A DNA stretch of 64,000 nt from Pseudomonas reactans (lineage in GTDB: Bacteria > Pseudomonadota > Gammaproteobacteria > Pseudomonadales > Pseudomonadaceae): contig NZ_JACAPG010000002.1 of NCBI RefSeq assembly GCF_013385825.1, positions 528,807-592,806 on the forward strand. Direction: 5' to 3'. This document shows, piece after piece, positions 29,744 to 38,794 of this stretch. The notes below the pieces were generated by a model. It was given only the letters and a program-made list of their open reading frames with translations. It was not told the DNA's origin and did no database searches. Each line of letters starts with the position of its first letter. Position 1 is the first letter of the stretch. Made by a program: the position numbers and the translations under genes.

Positions 29744-30490
29744 ATGATCGTGGTTGAAAAACTGACCAAACAATTCAAGGGTCAGGTGGTGCTCAACGGC
29801 ATCGACCTGGAGGTTAAGGAAGGCGAAGTCATCGCCATCATCGGCCCCAGCGGTTCCGGCAAGACCACCTTCCTGCGCTGCCTGAATTTCCTCGAACAAC
29901 CCACCAGCGGTCGCATCAAGGTGGGCGACATCGAGATCGACAGCAGCAAGCCGATCAACCAGCAGGCCAGCCTGGTGCGGCGCCTGCGCCAGCACGTGGG
30001 CTTTGTGTTCCAGAGCTTCAACCTGTTCCCCCACCGCACTGCGCTGGAAAATGTCATCGAAGGGCCCACCGTGGTCAAGAAGATGCCACGGGAAGCCGCT
30101 GACGCCCTGGGTCGCAAGCTGCTGGCCAGGGTAGGCCTGGCGGGTAAGGAAGACGCGTACCCACGGCGTCTGTCGGGCGGCCAGCAACAGCGCGTGGCGA
30201 TTGCCCGTGCGTTGGCCATGGAGCCGGAGGTGATTCTGTTCGACGAACCCACCTCGGCCCTCGACCCGGAACTGGTGGGTGAAGTGCTGGCAACCATCCG
30301 CAGCCTCGCCGAAGAAAACCGCACCATGGTGATCGTCACCCACGAGATGAGCTTTGCCCGCGACGTAGCCAATCGGGTGATCTTCTTCGACAAGGGCGTG
30401 ATCGTGGAGCAAGGCGAAGCCAAGGCACTGTTCGCCAACCCCAAGGAAGAGCGTACCAAACAGTTCCTGAGCAAGTTTCTCGCCCACTGA
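29744..30490 (+). CDS. tcyN: Cystine ABC transporter, ATP-binding protein
   Basis: 248-residue ATPase: Walker [11 protein letters not shown]-loop FQSFNLFPH, signature LSGGQQQR, Walker [15 protein letters not shown], switch His in VTHEMSFA. Matches YecC/TcyN and completes the importer with the two preceding genes. A REP element follows 10 bp after its stop. Confidence 0.95.
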   Translation: MIVVEKLTKQFKGQVVLNGIDLEVKEGEVIAIIGPSGSGKTTFLRCLNFLEQPTSGRIKVGDIEIDSSKPINQQASLVRRLRQHVGFVFQSFNLFPHRTALENVIEGPTVVKKMPREAADALGRKLLARVGLAGKEDAYPRRLSGGQQQRVAIARALAMEPEVILFDEPTSALDPELVGEVLATIRSLAEENRTMVIVTHEMSFARDVANRVIFFDKGVIVEQGEAKALFANPKEERTKQFLSKFLAH

Positions 30491-30500
30491 CACCCCCCGC

Positions 30501-30600
30501 TGTAGGAGCTGGCTTGCCAGCGAAAAACGACCAGACAACACGGTAAATCTGATGACCGCGTTATCATTGACGTTCTTCGCTGGCAAGCCAGCTCCTACAC
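30501..30600. repeat. REP-type inverted repeat (GCCAGC subfamily)
   Basis: TGTAGGAGCTGGCTTGCCAG and the mirrored arm lie about 60 bases apart. The rest of the 372-bp gap before the next gene (30601-30862) holds no ORF or palindrome that I can support, only AAGGAG just ahead of the next start. Confidence 0.9.
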
Positions 30601-30862
30601 GGGAATCGCTGTTCCAACAGGTAAAACACACCCGCCGCATCCGCCCGAATATCCCCGCGCCAGTCAGACCCTTCTGAATATCTCCAAACCCGCCGTTTAG
30701 CCCTTTGCCGCCATTGACGCTCCGTGCCCAACCCTCTTATCTAGCGTCCAGAGGATTGGATCCTATCCCGGCTATTCACTGAATCGTTCTGTTCGGCCCA
30801 CCGCGCTTGCCTGCGCCAAGGGTCCGGAGCGATTGCTGCTGGCTGCATCAAGGAGACTATTT

Positions 30863-31627
30863 ATGACGCACCCCCTGCTCACCGCCCCGACACTGCCCCA
30901 GGCCATCGGCAATGGCATCAATGCCCTGGCCGCCACCCATCTGCAGGTCGACATTGCACCGTATCCCGGCATGGATGAAGGCGACTTGATCGAGCTGTTC
31001 TGGAATAACTGTTTTGCCGCTTCGCGCCGGATAACCGCCTGCAAGGTCGGCGCGTTCACTCACCTACGGGTGCCGGAAAGTTTCGTGCTGGATGGCCCGG
31101 CCCGGGTGCATTACCAGGTGATGCAAGTCGGCCACTGCGCGGCCCGCTCTGCCGTCAGCCGGGTACGTGTGAAGACCTGTTGCCCGGGCGGCCAGCCCTC
31201 ACCCCTGTACCGCGACGAAAACCAGAACCTCGCCCCCGTGGGTTTGCCCGACACCATCCGCCGCTTCGGTGTCAACGCCAGCCAGGTGCGGCGCGGTATC
31301 CCGCTGACCATCACGCCATACCTGAATATGGACACTGGCGATGCGATCACCCTGCGCTGGGGCGATGTGCGCCTGGACCTGCCGAAGATCCAGGCCCTTG
31401 AGGTCGGCCTGGCGGTGCAGGTATGGGTGCCCTCCTCGATCATCACCGAAGCTGGCGACGACTGTCGGTTGGAGGTGACGTACTGCATTCTGGATCGCGT
31501 CGGCAACAACTCACGCTGGGCGCCCGCCCGTACATTACGCATTGCCGCCGAGGCGCCGCCCCGCCAGGCCGGGCCGGCGCTGATTTATCAACCGCGCCCA
31601 CTGGGATCGCCCTGCGAGCCTGGGTAA
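30863..31627 (+). CDS. Protein of two tandem Ig-like repeats, unknown function
   Basis: 254 residues without signal peptide. It is an internal duplication: residues ~30-105 and ~150-226 align at an offset of about 119 (IAPYPGMDEGD with ITPYLNMDTGD; VPESFV with VPSSII; VHYQVMQVG with VTYCILDRVG). Each unit looks like a beta-sandwich of the Ig-like class found in clustered, poorly studied Pseudomonas proteins. ATG at 30863 follows AAGGAG by 7 bases. It precedes sfnB by 187 bp but has its own surroundings, so a link with sulfur metabolism is not implied. Confidence 0.8.
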   Translation: MTHPLLTAPTLPQAIGNGINALAATHLQVDIAPYPGMDEGDLIELFWNNCFAASRRITACKVGAFTHLRVPESFVLDGPARVHYQVMQVGHCAARSAVSRVRVKTCCPGGQPSPLYRDENQNLAPVGLPDTIRRFGVNASQVRRGIPLTITPYLNMDTGDAITLRWGDVRLDLPKIQALEVGLAVQVWVPSSIITEAGDDCRLEVTYCILDRVGNNSRWAPARTLRIAAEAPPRQAGPALIYQPRPLGSPCEPG

Positions 31628-31634
31628 TAGACCT

Positions 31635-31740
31635 TCTATGCATATTCCCAAAAGTTAGTTTATTTAAATATTTAACACGCTTAGGGTATATGCACCGGAC
31701 CACCGGACATCGCTGATTTTTCTGTTTTTATTTCATTGAA
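31635..31740 (+). promoter_or_regulatory. AT-rich leader of the sfnB operon
   Basis: A strongly AT-rich stretch (GTTAGTTTATTTAAATATTT) starts about 20 bp after the Ig-repeat gene and precedes sfnB. No -24/-12 sigma-54 element was found here, although sfn genes elsewhere can use sigma-54. Confidence 0.35.
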
Positions 31741-31814
31741 TGCGAGGTCGGTATGGTCAGGATTACCCCGGTGCACAACGCCAGGGCATTACGTGCAGCC
31801 AAGGAGCGGCGCTG

Positions 31815-33056
31815 ATGTCTAACTTGGCTCAAACACCCCCCCAGAGCGATCTGGACATTGCCCCCCTGCTGTTGCCAGCCGCCGTGCTGCGCAACGATGC
31901 AGAGGCGCTGAAGGCTGCCCATGAACTCGCCCAGGCTGCGCGCCTGCAAGCCGCCAAGCGCGACCAGCAGCGCAAGCTGCCATGGGCGCAGATCGAACAG
32001 TTCACGCGCAGTGGGTTGGGCAGTATTTCCATTCCCCGTGAATACGGCGGCCCACAGGTGTCTTTCGTGACCCTGGCCGACGTGTTCGCGATCATCAGTG
32101 CGGCAGACCCGGCCCTCGGGCAGATCCCGCAGAACCATTTCGGCATCCTGCACCTGTTGCAGGGCGCCGCCACCGAGCGCCAGAAAAAACAGCTGTTCCA
32201 GAGCGTCCTCGACGGCTGGCGCATCGGCAATGGCGGCCCGGAACGCGGCACCAAAAACACCCTGGAACTCAAAGCGCGTATCACCGCTGAGGGTGACGGC
32301 TATGTGATCAGCGGCCAAAAGTTTTATTCCACCGGCGCGCTCTTCGCCCACTGGGTTGCCGTCAAGGCACTCAACGATGACGGCAAGCAGGTCATGGCCT
32401 TCGTGCGTCGGGGTGCCGACGGCCTGCGCATCGTCGATGACTGGTCGGGCTTTGGCCAACGCACCACCGCCAGCGGCACCGTGTTGCTGGACCAGGTGCC
32501 GGTCGATGCCGAGTTGGTCGTGGAAAACTGGCGCATCGGCGAGACGCCGAATATCCAGGGCGCCGTCTCCCAATTGATCCAGGCGGCCATCGACGCCGGC
32601 ATCGCACGCGGCGCGCTGGATGACACCATCGCCTTCGTACGTGAACGCTCACGCCCATGGATCGATGCCAAGGTCGAACGCGCCAGCGATGACCTGTATG
32701 TGATCGCCGATATCGGCAAGCTGAAGATTGAACTGCACGCCGCCGAAGCCCTGCTGCGCAAGGCCGGCCAGGTGCTGGACCAGGTCAGCGCCGCGCCGAT
32801 CACCGCGCAGTCTGCGGCCCGTGCGTCGATTGCCGTGGCCGAGGCCAAGGTGCTGACGACCGAGGTATCGCTGCTGGTCAGCGAAAAACTCTTCGAGCTG
32901 GCCGGTAGCCGCGCGACCCTCGCCGAATTCAACCTCGACCGCCACTGGCGCAATGCCCGCGTGCACACCCTGCACGATCCGGTGCGCTGGAAATATCACG
33001 CCATCGGCGCCTATCGACTGAACGGCACGTTGCCGGCTCGTCACTCCTGGATTTAA
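31815..33056 (+). CDS. sfnB: SfnB-type acyl-CoA dehydrogenase-like flavoprotein (copy 1)
   Basis: 413 residues with the acyl-CoA dehydrogenase fold: helical N-domain, flavin-binding middle (GYVISGQKFYSTGALFAHWVAVKA; DDWSGFGQRTTASGTVLLDQVPV) and helical C-domain ending LDRHWRNARVHTLHDPVRWKYHAIGAY. This is the SfnB group, flavin-dependent enzymes of dimethyl sulfone and related organosulfur use under sulfate starvation. The usual catalytic Glu of true dehydrogenases is not expected in this branch. ATG at 31815 follows AAGGAG by 8 bases. Followed 24 bp later by a paralogue. Confidence 0.9.
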   Translation: MSNLAQTPPQSDLDIAPLLLPAAVLRNDAEALKAAHELAQAARLQAAKRDQQRKLPWAQIEQFTRSGLGSISIPREYGGPQVSFVTLADVFAIISAADPALGQIPQNHFGILHLLQGAATERQKKQLFQSVLDGWRIGNGGPERGTKNTLELKARITAEGDGYVISGQKFYSTGALFAHWVAVKALNDDGKQVMAFVRRGADGLRIVDDWSGFGQRTTASGTVLLDQVPVDAELVVENWRIGETPNIQGAVSQLIQAAIDAGIARGALDDTIAFVRERSRPWIDAKVERASDDLYVIADIGKLKIELHAAEALLRKAGQVLDQVSAAPITAQSAARASIAVAEAKVLTTEVSLLVSEKLFELAGSRATLAEFNLDRHWRNARVHTLHDPVRWKYHAIGAYRLNGTLPARHSWI

Positions 33057-33080
33057 CCGACCAGACCTCTGGAGAACACA

Positions 33081-34274
33081 ATGACTGTCTCTACTCACGT
33101 CGCGGTTATCACCAGCGACGAACAAGCCCTTATTGTCGCCAGCGACCTGGCCGAAGACTTCCGCCGCGACAGCGCCCAGCGCGACCGCGAGCGCCGCCTG
33201 CCGCTGCCTGAGCTGGATGTGTTCTCGCGCTCCGGCCTGTGGGGTATCAGCGTGCCCAAGGAGCACGGTGGCGCGGGCGTGTCCAACGTCACCCTGGCCA
33301 AGGTGATCGCGCTGATCGCCCAGGCCGATGCTTCCCTGGGCCAGATCCCGCAGAACCATTTCTACGCACTGGAAGTGCTGCGCGTAAACGGCAGCCCGGC
33401 GCAGCAAAAACGCCTGTACGCCGAGGTATTGGCCGGCCAACGCTTCGGCAACGCGCTGGCGGAACTGGGCACCAAAACCGCCCACGACCGCGTGACCTCC
33501 ATCACCCGCGACGGTGACGGTTTCCGTATCAGCGGCCGCAAGTTCTACTCCACCGGCGCGATCTACGCACAACGCATCCCCACCTCCGTGGTGGATGAGC
33601 ACGGCGTACAGCAACTGGCGTTTGTCCCGCGTGACAGCGAGGGTCTGACAGTGATCGACGACTGGAGCGGCTTCGGCCAGCGCACCACCGGCAGCGGTTC
33701 GGTGGTGTTCGACAACGTGTGGGTGGCGGCGCAAGACGTGATCCCGTTCCAGAGCGCCTTTGAACGCCCCACAACCGTCGGCCCACTGGCGCAGATCCTT
33801 CACGCGGCCATCGACACCGGCATCGCCCGCGCGGCCTTTGAAGATGCGTTGCACTTTGTGCGCACCAAGACCCGCCCATGGATCGACTCCGGCAACGACA
33901 AAGCCACCGAAGACCCTCTGACCCTGAAAAGCTTCGGGCACCTGAGCATCCGCCTGCACGCCGCCGAGGCGCTGCTGGAACGCTCGGCTGAATTCCTCGA
34001 CCGCGCCCAGGCCGACAGCAATGCCGAGACGGTTGCGGCCGCCTCGATCGCCGTCGCTGAAGTACGCGCCTTGAGTACCGAAATATCCCTGGCCGCCGGC
34101 AGCACCTTGTTCGAACTTGCCGGCAGCCAGGCGACCCTGGCCGAGCATGGCCTGGACCGTCACTGGCGCAACGCCCGCGTGCACACCCTGCACGACCCGG
34201 TGCGCTGGAAGTACCACGCGGTCGGCAATTACTACCTCAACGATGCAAACCCGCCACTGCGGGGGACCATCTGA
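33081..34274 (+). CDS. SfnB-type flavoprotein (copy 2)
   Basis: 397 residues, paralogous to the preceding gene: SASLGQIPQNHFYALEV, GFRISGRKFYSTGAIYAQRIP, DDWSGFGQRTTGSGSVVFDNVWV and the same C-terminus LDRHWRNARVHTLHDPVRWKYHAVGNYY. Probably a monooxygenase subunit acting on a sulfur compound with reduced flavin. The stop overlaps the LLM monooxygenase start by one base, so the three genes form an operon. Confidence 0.9.
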   Translation: MTVSTHVAVITSDEQALIVASDLAEDFRRDSAQRDRERRLPLPELDVFSRSGLWGISVPKEHGGAGVSNVTLAKVIALIAQADASLGQIPQNHFYALEVLRVNGSPAQQKRLYAEVLAGQRFGNALAELGTKTAHDRVTSITRDGDGFRISGRKFYSTGAIYAQRIPTSVVDEHGVQQLAFVPRDSEGLTVIDDWSGFGQRTTGSGSVVFDNVWVAAQDVIPFQSAFERPTTVGPLAQILHAAIDTGIARAAFEDALHFVRTKTRPWIDSGNDKATEDPLTLKSFGHLSIRLHAAEALLERSAEFLDRAQADSNAETVAAASIAVAEVRALSTEISLAAGSTLFELAGSQATLAEHGLDRHWRNARVHTLHDPVRWKYHAVGNYYLNDANPPLRGTI

Positions 34275-35626
34275 TGGCCAAGAAAAAGATTCTGCTCAAT
34301 GCCTTCAACATGAACTGCATCGGGCATATCAACCACGGTCTGTGGACGCACCCTCGGGATACGTCCACCCAATACAAGACCATCGAGTACTGGACCGAGC
34401 TGGCCAAGACGCTGGAACGCGGGCTGTTCGATGGTTTATTCATCGCCGATATCGTCGGTGTGTATGACGTTTATCAGAACTCGATAGACGTACCGCTCAA
34501 AGAGTCGATCCAGTTGCCGGTGAATGACCCGTTGCTGTTGGTCTCGGCCATGGCGGCCGTCACCCAAAACCTCGGCTTCGGCCTCACCGCCAACCTCACC
34601 TACGAGCCGCCGTATCTGTTCGCCCGGCGCATGTCCACGCTGGATCACCTGAGCCGTGGCCGGGTCGGCTGGAACATCGTCACCGGCTACCTCGACAGCG
34701 CCGCCAAGGCCATGGGCCTGACCGAGCAGGTCGAGCACGACCGTCGCTACGACCAGGCCGACGAGTACCTGGAGGTGCTGTACAAGCTCTGGGAAGGCAG
34801 CTGGGAAGACGGCGCGGTGCTCAACGATCCGCAGGCGCGGGTATATGCGCAGCCGGGCAAGGTGCACAAGGTCGAGCACCACGGCGAGTTCTACCAGGTG
34901 GAGGGTTATCACCTGTGCGAGCCCTCGCCGCAACGTACACCAGTGCTGTTCCAGGCCGGCAGTTCGGATCGGGGATTGCTGTTCGCCGGCCGGCACGCCG
35001 AATGCGTATTCATCAGCGGGCAGAACAAGGCGGCGACCAAGGTGCAGGTGAGCAAGGTACGCGCCAGCGCCGTGGCAGCCGGGCGCAATCCGGATGACAT
35101 CAAGGTGTTCATGGGCCTCAACGTGATCGTGGGCGCCACCGAAGCGCTGGCCTGGGAGAAGCACGCCGAGTACCTGAGCTACGCCAGTCCGGAGGCGGGC
35201 GTGGCGCATTTCTCGGCGTCTACTGCGATTGATTTCGCCCAATACGAGCTGGACGAACCGATCCAGTACGTGAAGAGCAACGCGATCCAGTCGGCCACCA
35301 AGAACCTGCAGAACAACGATTGGACCCGCCGCAAATTGCTGGAACAGCACGCCCTGGGCGGGCGCTACATCACCCTGGTCGGCTCGCCTGAGCAGGTCGC
35401 CGACGAGCTGGAATCCTGGATCAGCGAAACCGGCCTGGACGGCTTCAACCTGACGCGCATCGTCACGCCGGAAAGCTATGTGGACTTCATCGACCTGGTG
35501 GTGCCGGAGCTGCAAAAGCGCGGGTCGTACAAGACTGAATATGAACAGGGAACGTTGCGGGAAAAAGTCTTTCAAGGCAGCGCCCGCCTTCCCGAACAAC
35601 ACACCGGATCCACCTACCGCCACTAA
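34274..35626 (+). CDS. LLM-class FMN-dependent monooxygenase (NtaA/SnaA/DszA family)
   Basis: 450 residues, a luciferase-like TIM barrel: NAFNMNCIGHINHGLWTHPRD at the N-terminus, GRVGWNIVTGYLDSAAKAMGL and HGEFYQVEGYHLCEPSPQRTPVLFQAGSS are typical of the DszA/SnaA/NtaA group that uses FMNH2 supplied by a separate reductase. In this context C-S bond cleavage of a sulfone or sulfonate is likely; no reductase gene lies nearby. Translationally linked to the preceding SfnB-type gene. Confidence 0.93.
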   Translation: MAKKKILLNAFNMNCIGHINHGLWTHPRDTSTQYKTIEYWTELAKTLERGLFDGLFIADIVGVYDVYQNSIDVPLKESIQLPVNDPLLLVSAMAAVTQNLGFGLTANLTYEPPYLFARRMSTLDHLSRGRVGWNIVTGYLDSAAKAMGLTEQVEHDRRYDQADEYLEVLYKLWEGSWEDGAVLNDPQARVYAQPGKVHKVEHHGEFYQVEGYHLCEPSPQRTPVLFQAGSSDRGLLFAGRHAECVFISGQNKAATKVQVSKVRASAVAAGRNPDDIKVFMGLNVIVGATEALAWEKHAEYLSYASPEAGVAHFSASTAIDFAQYELDEPIQYVKSNAIQSATKNLQNNDWTRRKLLEQHALGGRYITLVGSPEQVADELESWISETGLDGFNLTRIVTPESYVDFIDLVVPELQKRGSYKTEYEQGTLREKVFQGSARLPEQHTGSTYRH

Positions 35627-35630
35627 CCCC

Positions 35631-35730
35631 TGTAGGAGCGAGCTTGCTCGCGAAGATCGTTAACGATAACGCGGGGCGCCTGATTTCCCGAGGCGCCCTC
35701 AGGTTTTTCGCGAGCAAGCTCGCTCCTACA
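35631..35730. repeat. REP-type inverted repeat (GCGAGC subfamily) inside the sulfur cluster
   Basis: TGTAGGAGCGAGCTTGCTCG and its mirror, about 58 bases apart, end 14 bp ahead of the metQ start. Its position between two same-strand genes could attenuate or stabilise the transcript. Confidence 0.9.
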
Positions 35731-35744
35731 ATTGGAAGCCCATT

Positions 35745-36560
35745 ATGAAAAAGACATTACTCGCTCACCCAGTCAAAGCACTGGCCCTGGCTTTCGGATT
35801 GTTCAGTTCGGCGGTGTTCGCCGCCGATGCGCCGTTGAAAATCGGCACCACTGCGGCCTTTGCGATTCCTCTTGAAGCCGCCGTGGCCGAAGCCGGCAAG
35901 CAAGGCTTGAAGGTCGAGCTGGTGGAATTCACCGACTGGATCGCGCCGAACGTCAGCCTCGCGGCCGGCGATATCGACGTGAACTACTTCCAGCACATCC
36001 CGTTCCTGGAAAACGCCAAGGCCGCCGCCGGTTTTGACCTGGTGCCGTACGCGCCGGGAATCATCAACAACGTCGGCCTGTATTCGAAGAAGTACAAGAG
36101 CATCAACGACCTGCCCCAAGGCGCCAGCGTGGCGATTGCCAACGACCCGATCAACAGCGGTCGCGGCCTGCAACTGCTGGCCAAGGCTGGGCTGATCACC
36201 CTCAAGCCGGGCGTGGGCTACAAGGCCACCGAGGAGGACATCGTTTCCAATCCGAAGAAGATCAAGATCCTGCAGGTCGAAGCGGTACAACTCGTACGCG
36301 CCTACGACGACGCCGACCTGGTGCAGGGCTACCCGGCATACATCCGCCTGTCCAAGACCTTCGATGCCGAGTCGGCGCTGCTGTTCGATGGCCTCGACCA
36401 CCCGGAATACGTGATTCAGTTCGTGATCCAGCCGAAAAGCAAAACCGACCCTCGAGTGATCAAGTTCGTCGACATCTACCAACATTCGCCGGTCGTGCGC
36501 GCCGCGTTGGACAAATCCCTGGGCAAGCTCTACCAGGTCGGCTGGGAAGATAAAAAATGA
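35745..36560 (+). CDS. metQ: MetQ/NlpA-family ABC transporter binding protein
   Basis: 271 residues. Signal peptide through SAVFAA, with no lipobox cysteine, so a soluble periplasmic protein unlike classical lipoprotein MetQ. Mature part matches the family: [31 protein letters not shown] and [26 protein letters not shown]. Likely binds methionine or another small sulfur compound made or spared by the adjacent oxidoreductases. Overlaps metN by 4 bases. Confidence 0.9.
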   Translation: MKKTLLAHPVKALALAFGLFSSAVFAADAPLKIGTTAAFAIPLEAAVAEAGKQGLKVELVEFTDWIAPNVSLAAGDIDVNYFQHIPFLENAKAAAGFDLVPYAPGIINNVGLYSKKYKSINDLPQGASVAIANDPINSGRGLQLLAKAGLITLKPGVGYKATEEDIVSNPKKIKILQVEAVQLVRAYDDADLVQGYPAYIRLSKTFDAESALLFDGLDHPEYVIQFVIQPKSKTDPRVIKFVDIYQHSPVVRAALDKSLGKLYQVGWEDKK

Positions 36561-37672
36561 CCGCCGCCAACGCCCAACTGCGCGACCTGGGCTTGCCGCC
36601 CAGGGACGCCGAGCAGACCGAACTGCACCCTGACCTGAACCGCGCCCATGTGCGCTTTATCAACCTGGGCAAGACCTACGACGGCACTGTGCATGCCTTG
36701 CAAGGCATCGACCTGGCGATCCAGCGCGGTGAAGTGTTCGGCATCATCGGCCGTAGCGGTGCCGGCAAGTCGTCGCTGATCCGCACCATCAACCGCCTGG
36801 AGCAACCCAGCAGCGGGCGCGTGCTGATCGATCAGGTCGACATCGGCGACTTCGATGAAGACCGTCTGGTGGAACTGCGTCGGCGCATCGGCATGATCTT
36901 CCAGCATTTCAACCTGATGTCGGCCAAGACGGTGTGGCAGAACGTCGAGTTGCCGTTGAAAGTGGCGGGCGTGCCGAAGCTGCAACGCGAGCAAAAGGTA
37001 CGCGAGTTGTTGGAGCTGGTGGGCTTGCAGGACAAACACAAGTCTTACCCGGCGCAACTGTCCGGCGGGCAAAAACAACGCGTGGGTATCGCCCGTTCGC
37101 TGGTGCACGACCCGCAGATTCTGCTGTGTGACGAGGCCACGTCGGCCCTGGATCCGGAAACCACCCAGTCGATCCTCGGCCTGCTGCGCGAGATCAACAA
37201 GCGCCTGGGCTTGACCATCGTATTGATCACCCATGAGATGGCAGTAATCCGCGAAATCTGCGACCGCGTGGTGGTGCTGGAACACGGGCGCATCGTTGAG
37301 CAAGGCCCGGTGTGGCAAGTGTTCGGCAACCCACAGCATGACGTGAGCAAAACCCTGTTGGCGCCACTGCAACACGGGTTGCCGGACGAGTTACAGAGCC
37401 GTTTGCAAGACACACCGGCATCCGCCGACGCCGCCGTGGTGCTGCGCTTGCAGTTCACCGGCAGCGACACCGACGAACCGGACCTGGCCGCGCTATTCAG
37501 TGCACTCGGCGGGCGCGTGCGCTTGCTGCAAGGCGGCGTGGAACGCATCCAGGGACATGCCCTCGGGCAACTGCTGTTGGCGGTGAGTGGCTCGCCGCAC
37601 AATGCCGACGAGTTGCGCAACCGTGCCGGCAATTGGGCACAACAGGCGGAGGTGCTGGGTTATGTGGTTTGA
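36557..37672 (+). CDS. metN: Methionine-type ABC transporter, ATP-binding protein with NIL domain
   Basis: 371 residues: ATPase with Walker [11 protein letters not shown]-loop [15 protein letters not shown], signature LSGGQKQR, Walker [15 protein letters not shown], switch THEMAVI; then a C-terminal NIL-type ligand-sensing domain (about residues 290-371, [21 protein letters not shown]) that mediates feedback inhibition in MetN. A ~28-residue N-terminal extension precedes [10 protein letters not shown]. Overlaps metQ by ATGA and metI by 11 bases. Confidence 0.93.
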   Translation: MTAANAQLRDLGLPPRDAEQTELHPDLNRAHVRFINLGKTYDGTVHALQGIDLAIQRGEVFGIIGRSGAGKSSLIRTINRLEQPSSGRVLIDQVDIGDFDEDRLVELRRRIGMIFQHFNLMSAKTVWQNVELPLKVAGVPKLQREQKVRELLELVGLQDKHKSYPAQLSGGQKQRVGIARSLVHDPQILLCDEATSALDPETTQSILGLLREINKRLGLTIVLITHEMAVIREICDRVVVLEHGRIVEQGPVWQVFGNPQHDVSKTLLAPLQHGLPDELQSRLQDTPASADAAVVLRLQFTGSDTDEPDLAALFSALGGRVRLLQGGVERIQGHALGQLLLAVSGSPHNADELRNRAGNWAQQAEVLGYVV

Positions 37673-38306
37673 TCGTTTAGTACAGGGCGCCATCGACACC
37701 TTGTTGATGGTCGGCGTGTCGTCGCTGATCGCGCTGCTGGTGGGGATCCCGCTGGCGGTGTTCCTGGTCACCAGCGACAAAGGCGGCATCTACCAAGCCC
37801 CGGCGCTTAACCGCGTGCTGGGGGCATTCGTCAATCTGTTCCGCTCGATTCCATTCCTGATCCTGATGGTGGCGCTGATCCCGTTCACTCGACTGATCGT
37901 TGGCACTACCTATGGCGTATGGGCCGCCGTCGTGCCGCTGACCATTGCCGCCACGCCGTTCTTTGCGCGGATTGCCGAGGTGAGTTTGCGTGAGGTCGAC
38001 CACGGTCTCATCGAAGCTGCGCAGGCCATGGGCTGCCGCCGCTGGCACATCATCTGGCATGTGTTGCTGCCGGAAGCGCTGCCGGGAATTGTCGGCGGAT
38101 TCACCATCACGCTAGTCACCATGATCAACTCGTCGGCCATGGCCGGGGCGATTGGCGCGGGTGGGTTGGGCGACATTGCGTACCGCTATGGGTATCAGCG
38201 CTTTGATACGCAGATCATGCTCACGGTGATCGTGTTGCTGGTGATTCTGGTGGCGGTGATTCAGTTGGGGGGTGATCGGTTGGCTCGGGTGCTGAACAAA
38301 CGGTGA
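37662..38306 (+). CDS. metI: Methionine-type ABC transporter, permease
   Basis: 214-residue, five-helix permease of the MetI class: [21 protein letters not shown], the EAA loop [28 protein letters not shown] and [30 protein letters not shown] 37662 lies inside the end of metN with GGAGG 9 bases upstream; a longer in-frame start deep in metN is not supported. Last gene of the sulfur cluster on this strand. Confidence 0.93.
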   Translation: MWFDRLVQGAIDTLLMVGVSSLIALLVGIPLAVFLVTSDKGGIYQAPALNRVLGAFVNLFRSIPFLILMVALIPFTRLIVGTTYGVWAAVVPLTIAATPFFARIAEVSLREVDHGLIEAAQAMGCRRWHIIWHVLLPEALPGIVGGFTITLVTMINSSAMAGAIGAGGLGDIAYRYGYQRFDTQIMLTVIVLLVILVAVIQLGGDRLARVLNKR

Positions 38307-38320
38307 GTACTGGTTTGTAC

Positions 38321-38336
38321 CTGTTAACTCTGACAG
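38321..38336. promoter_or_regulatory. Palindromic element, copy A (CTGTTAACTCTGACAG)
   Basis: Imperfect version of CTGTCAANNTTGACAG, located 60 bp upstream of the ATG at 38397. Flanks (ACCTG...CAGTTGTT) and the following ~50 bases are similar to copy B, indicating a duplicated leader. Confidence 0.6.
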
Positions 38337-38396
38337 TTGTTTGTGGTTTTTTAGGCACGTCTAATTAGCCAAACAACTGATCATGGAGCAAATGAA

Positions 38397-38630
38397 ATGT
38401 TCAACCTCATGAACCTCGGCAGGTGTACAACGCTGATTTTCGTAATAGCCGCATCCAATACTGCCGCCGTCATAGCGACTCCACTTCACTTCGAAAAGCG
38501 AGGTGTATCAATGGGCGGTAGCTCACTCTTAAATGCCATGCTTTATGTGCGTAGTAACCATCAGAGCTATAATGACCTCGATAATTGGAATACGACTCTA
38601 AAACAAACAGTGTTTTCAAGAGAGCTTTAG
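38397..38630 (+). pseudogene. Remnant of a GMC oxidoreductase joined to a secretory leader
   Basis: 77 residues. After a hydrophobic leader (FVIAASNTAAVIATPL) comes GVSMGGSSLLNAMLYVRSNH, which closely resembles GMC oxidoreductase (choline/glucose dehydrogenase) signature 1, normally GRGLGGSSSINAMVYVRG. The FAD-binding N-terminus that should precede it and about 450 residues that should follow are absent, so it is a relic. The start of the ORF (GAAATGTTCAAC, Cys, then ATPL) resembles the ORF at 40140. A 60-bp leader with palindrome A precedes it. Whether the leader fusion is expressed is unknown. Confidence 0.6.
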
Positions 38631-38718
38631 CATTTCGACACCTCAGCGTATCGCTGATTAGCCCAGTAGGCTGATTCGGGCTCAAAAGAAACGATGAACG
38701 CTCACCACCTGTCTGCAC

Positions 38719-38734
38719 CTGTCAACTTTGACAG
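38719..38734. promoter_or_regulatory. Palindromic element, copy B (CTGTCAACTTTGACAG)
   Basis: Perfect 7-2-7 inverted repeat 60 bp upstream of the ATG at 38795. Shares outer bases ACCTG...CAGTTGTT with copy A. The CTG-N10-CAG spacing is that of a LexA box, but the TCAA/TTGA centre is unlike known LexA sites. Confidence 0.65.
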
Positions 38735-38794
38735 TTGTTGCCTGTTTTATTTTCGCCTCTAATCAGCCCAACTCTCTCCAAGGATGGGCTGAAG

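Noticed and set aside
32649..34217. 522-codon frame antisense to the two sfnB-type genes
   Set aside because: Spans two certain genes and their junction with no start signals or homology; a shadow of GC-rich codons.
38719..38734. Palindrome considered as a LexA (SOS) box
   Set aside because: The CTG-N10-CAG frame fits, but all copies keep TCAA/TTGA in the centre rather than the alternating AT core, and the downstream genes are not typical SOS genes. Left open rather than called.
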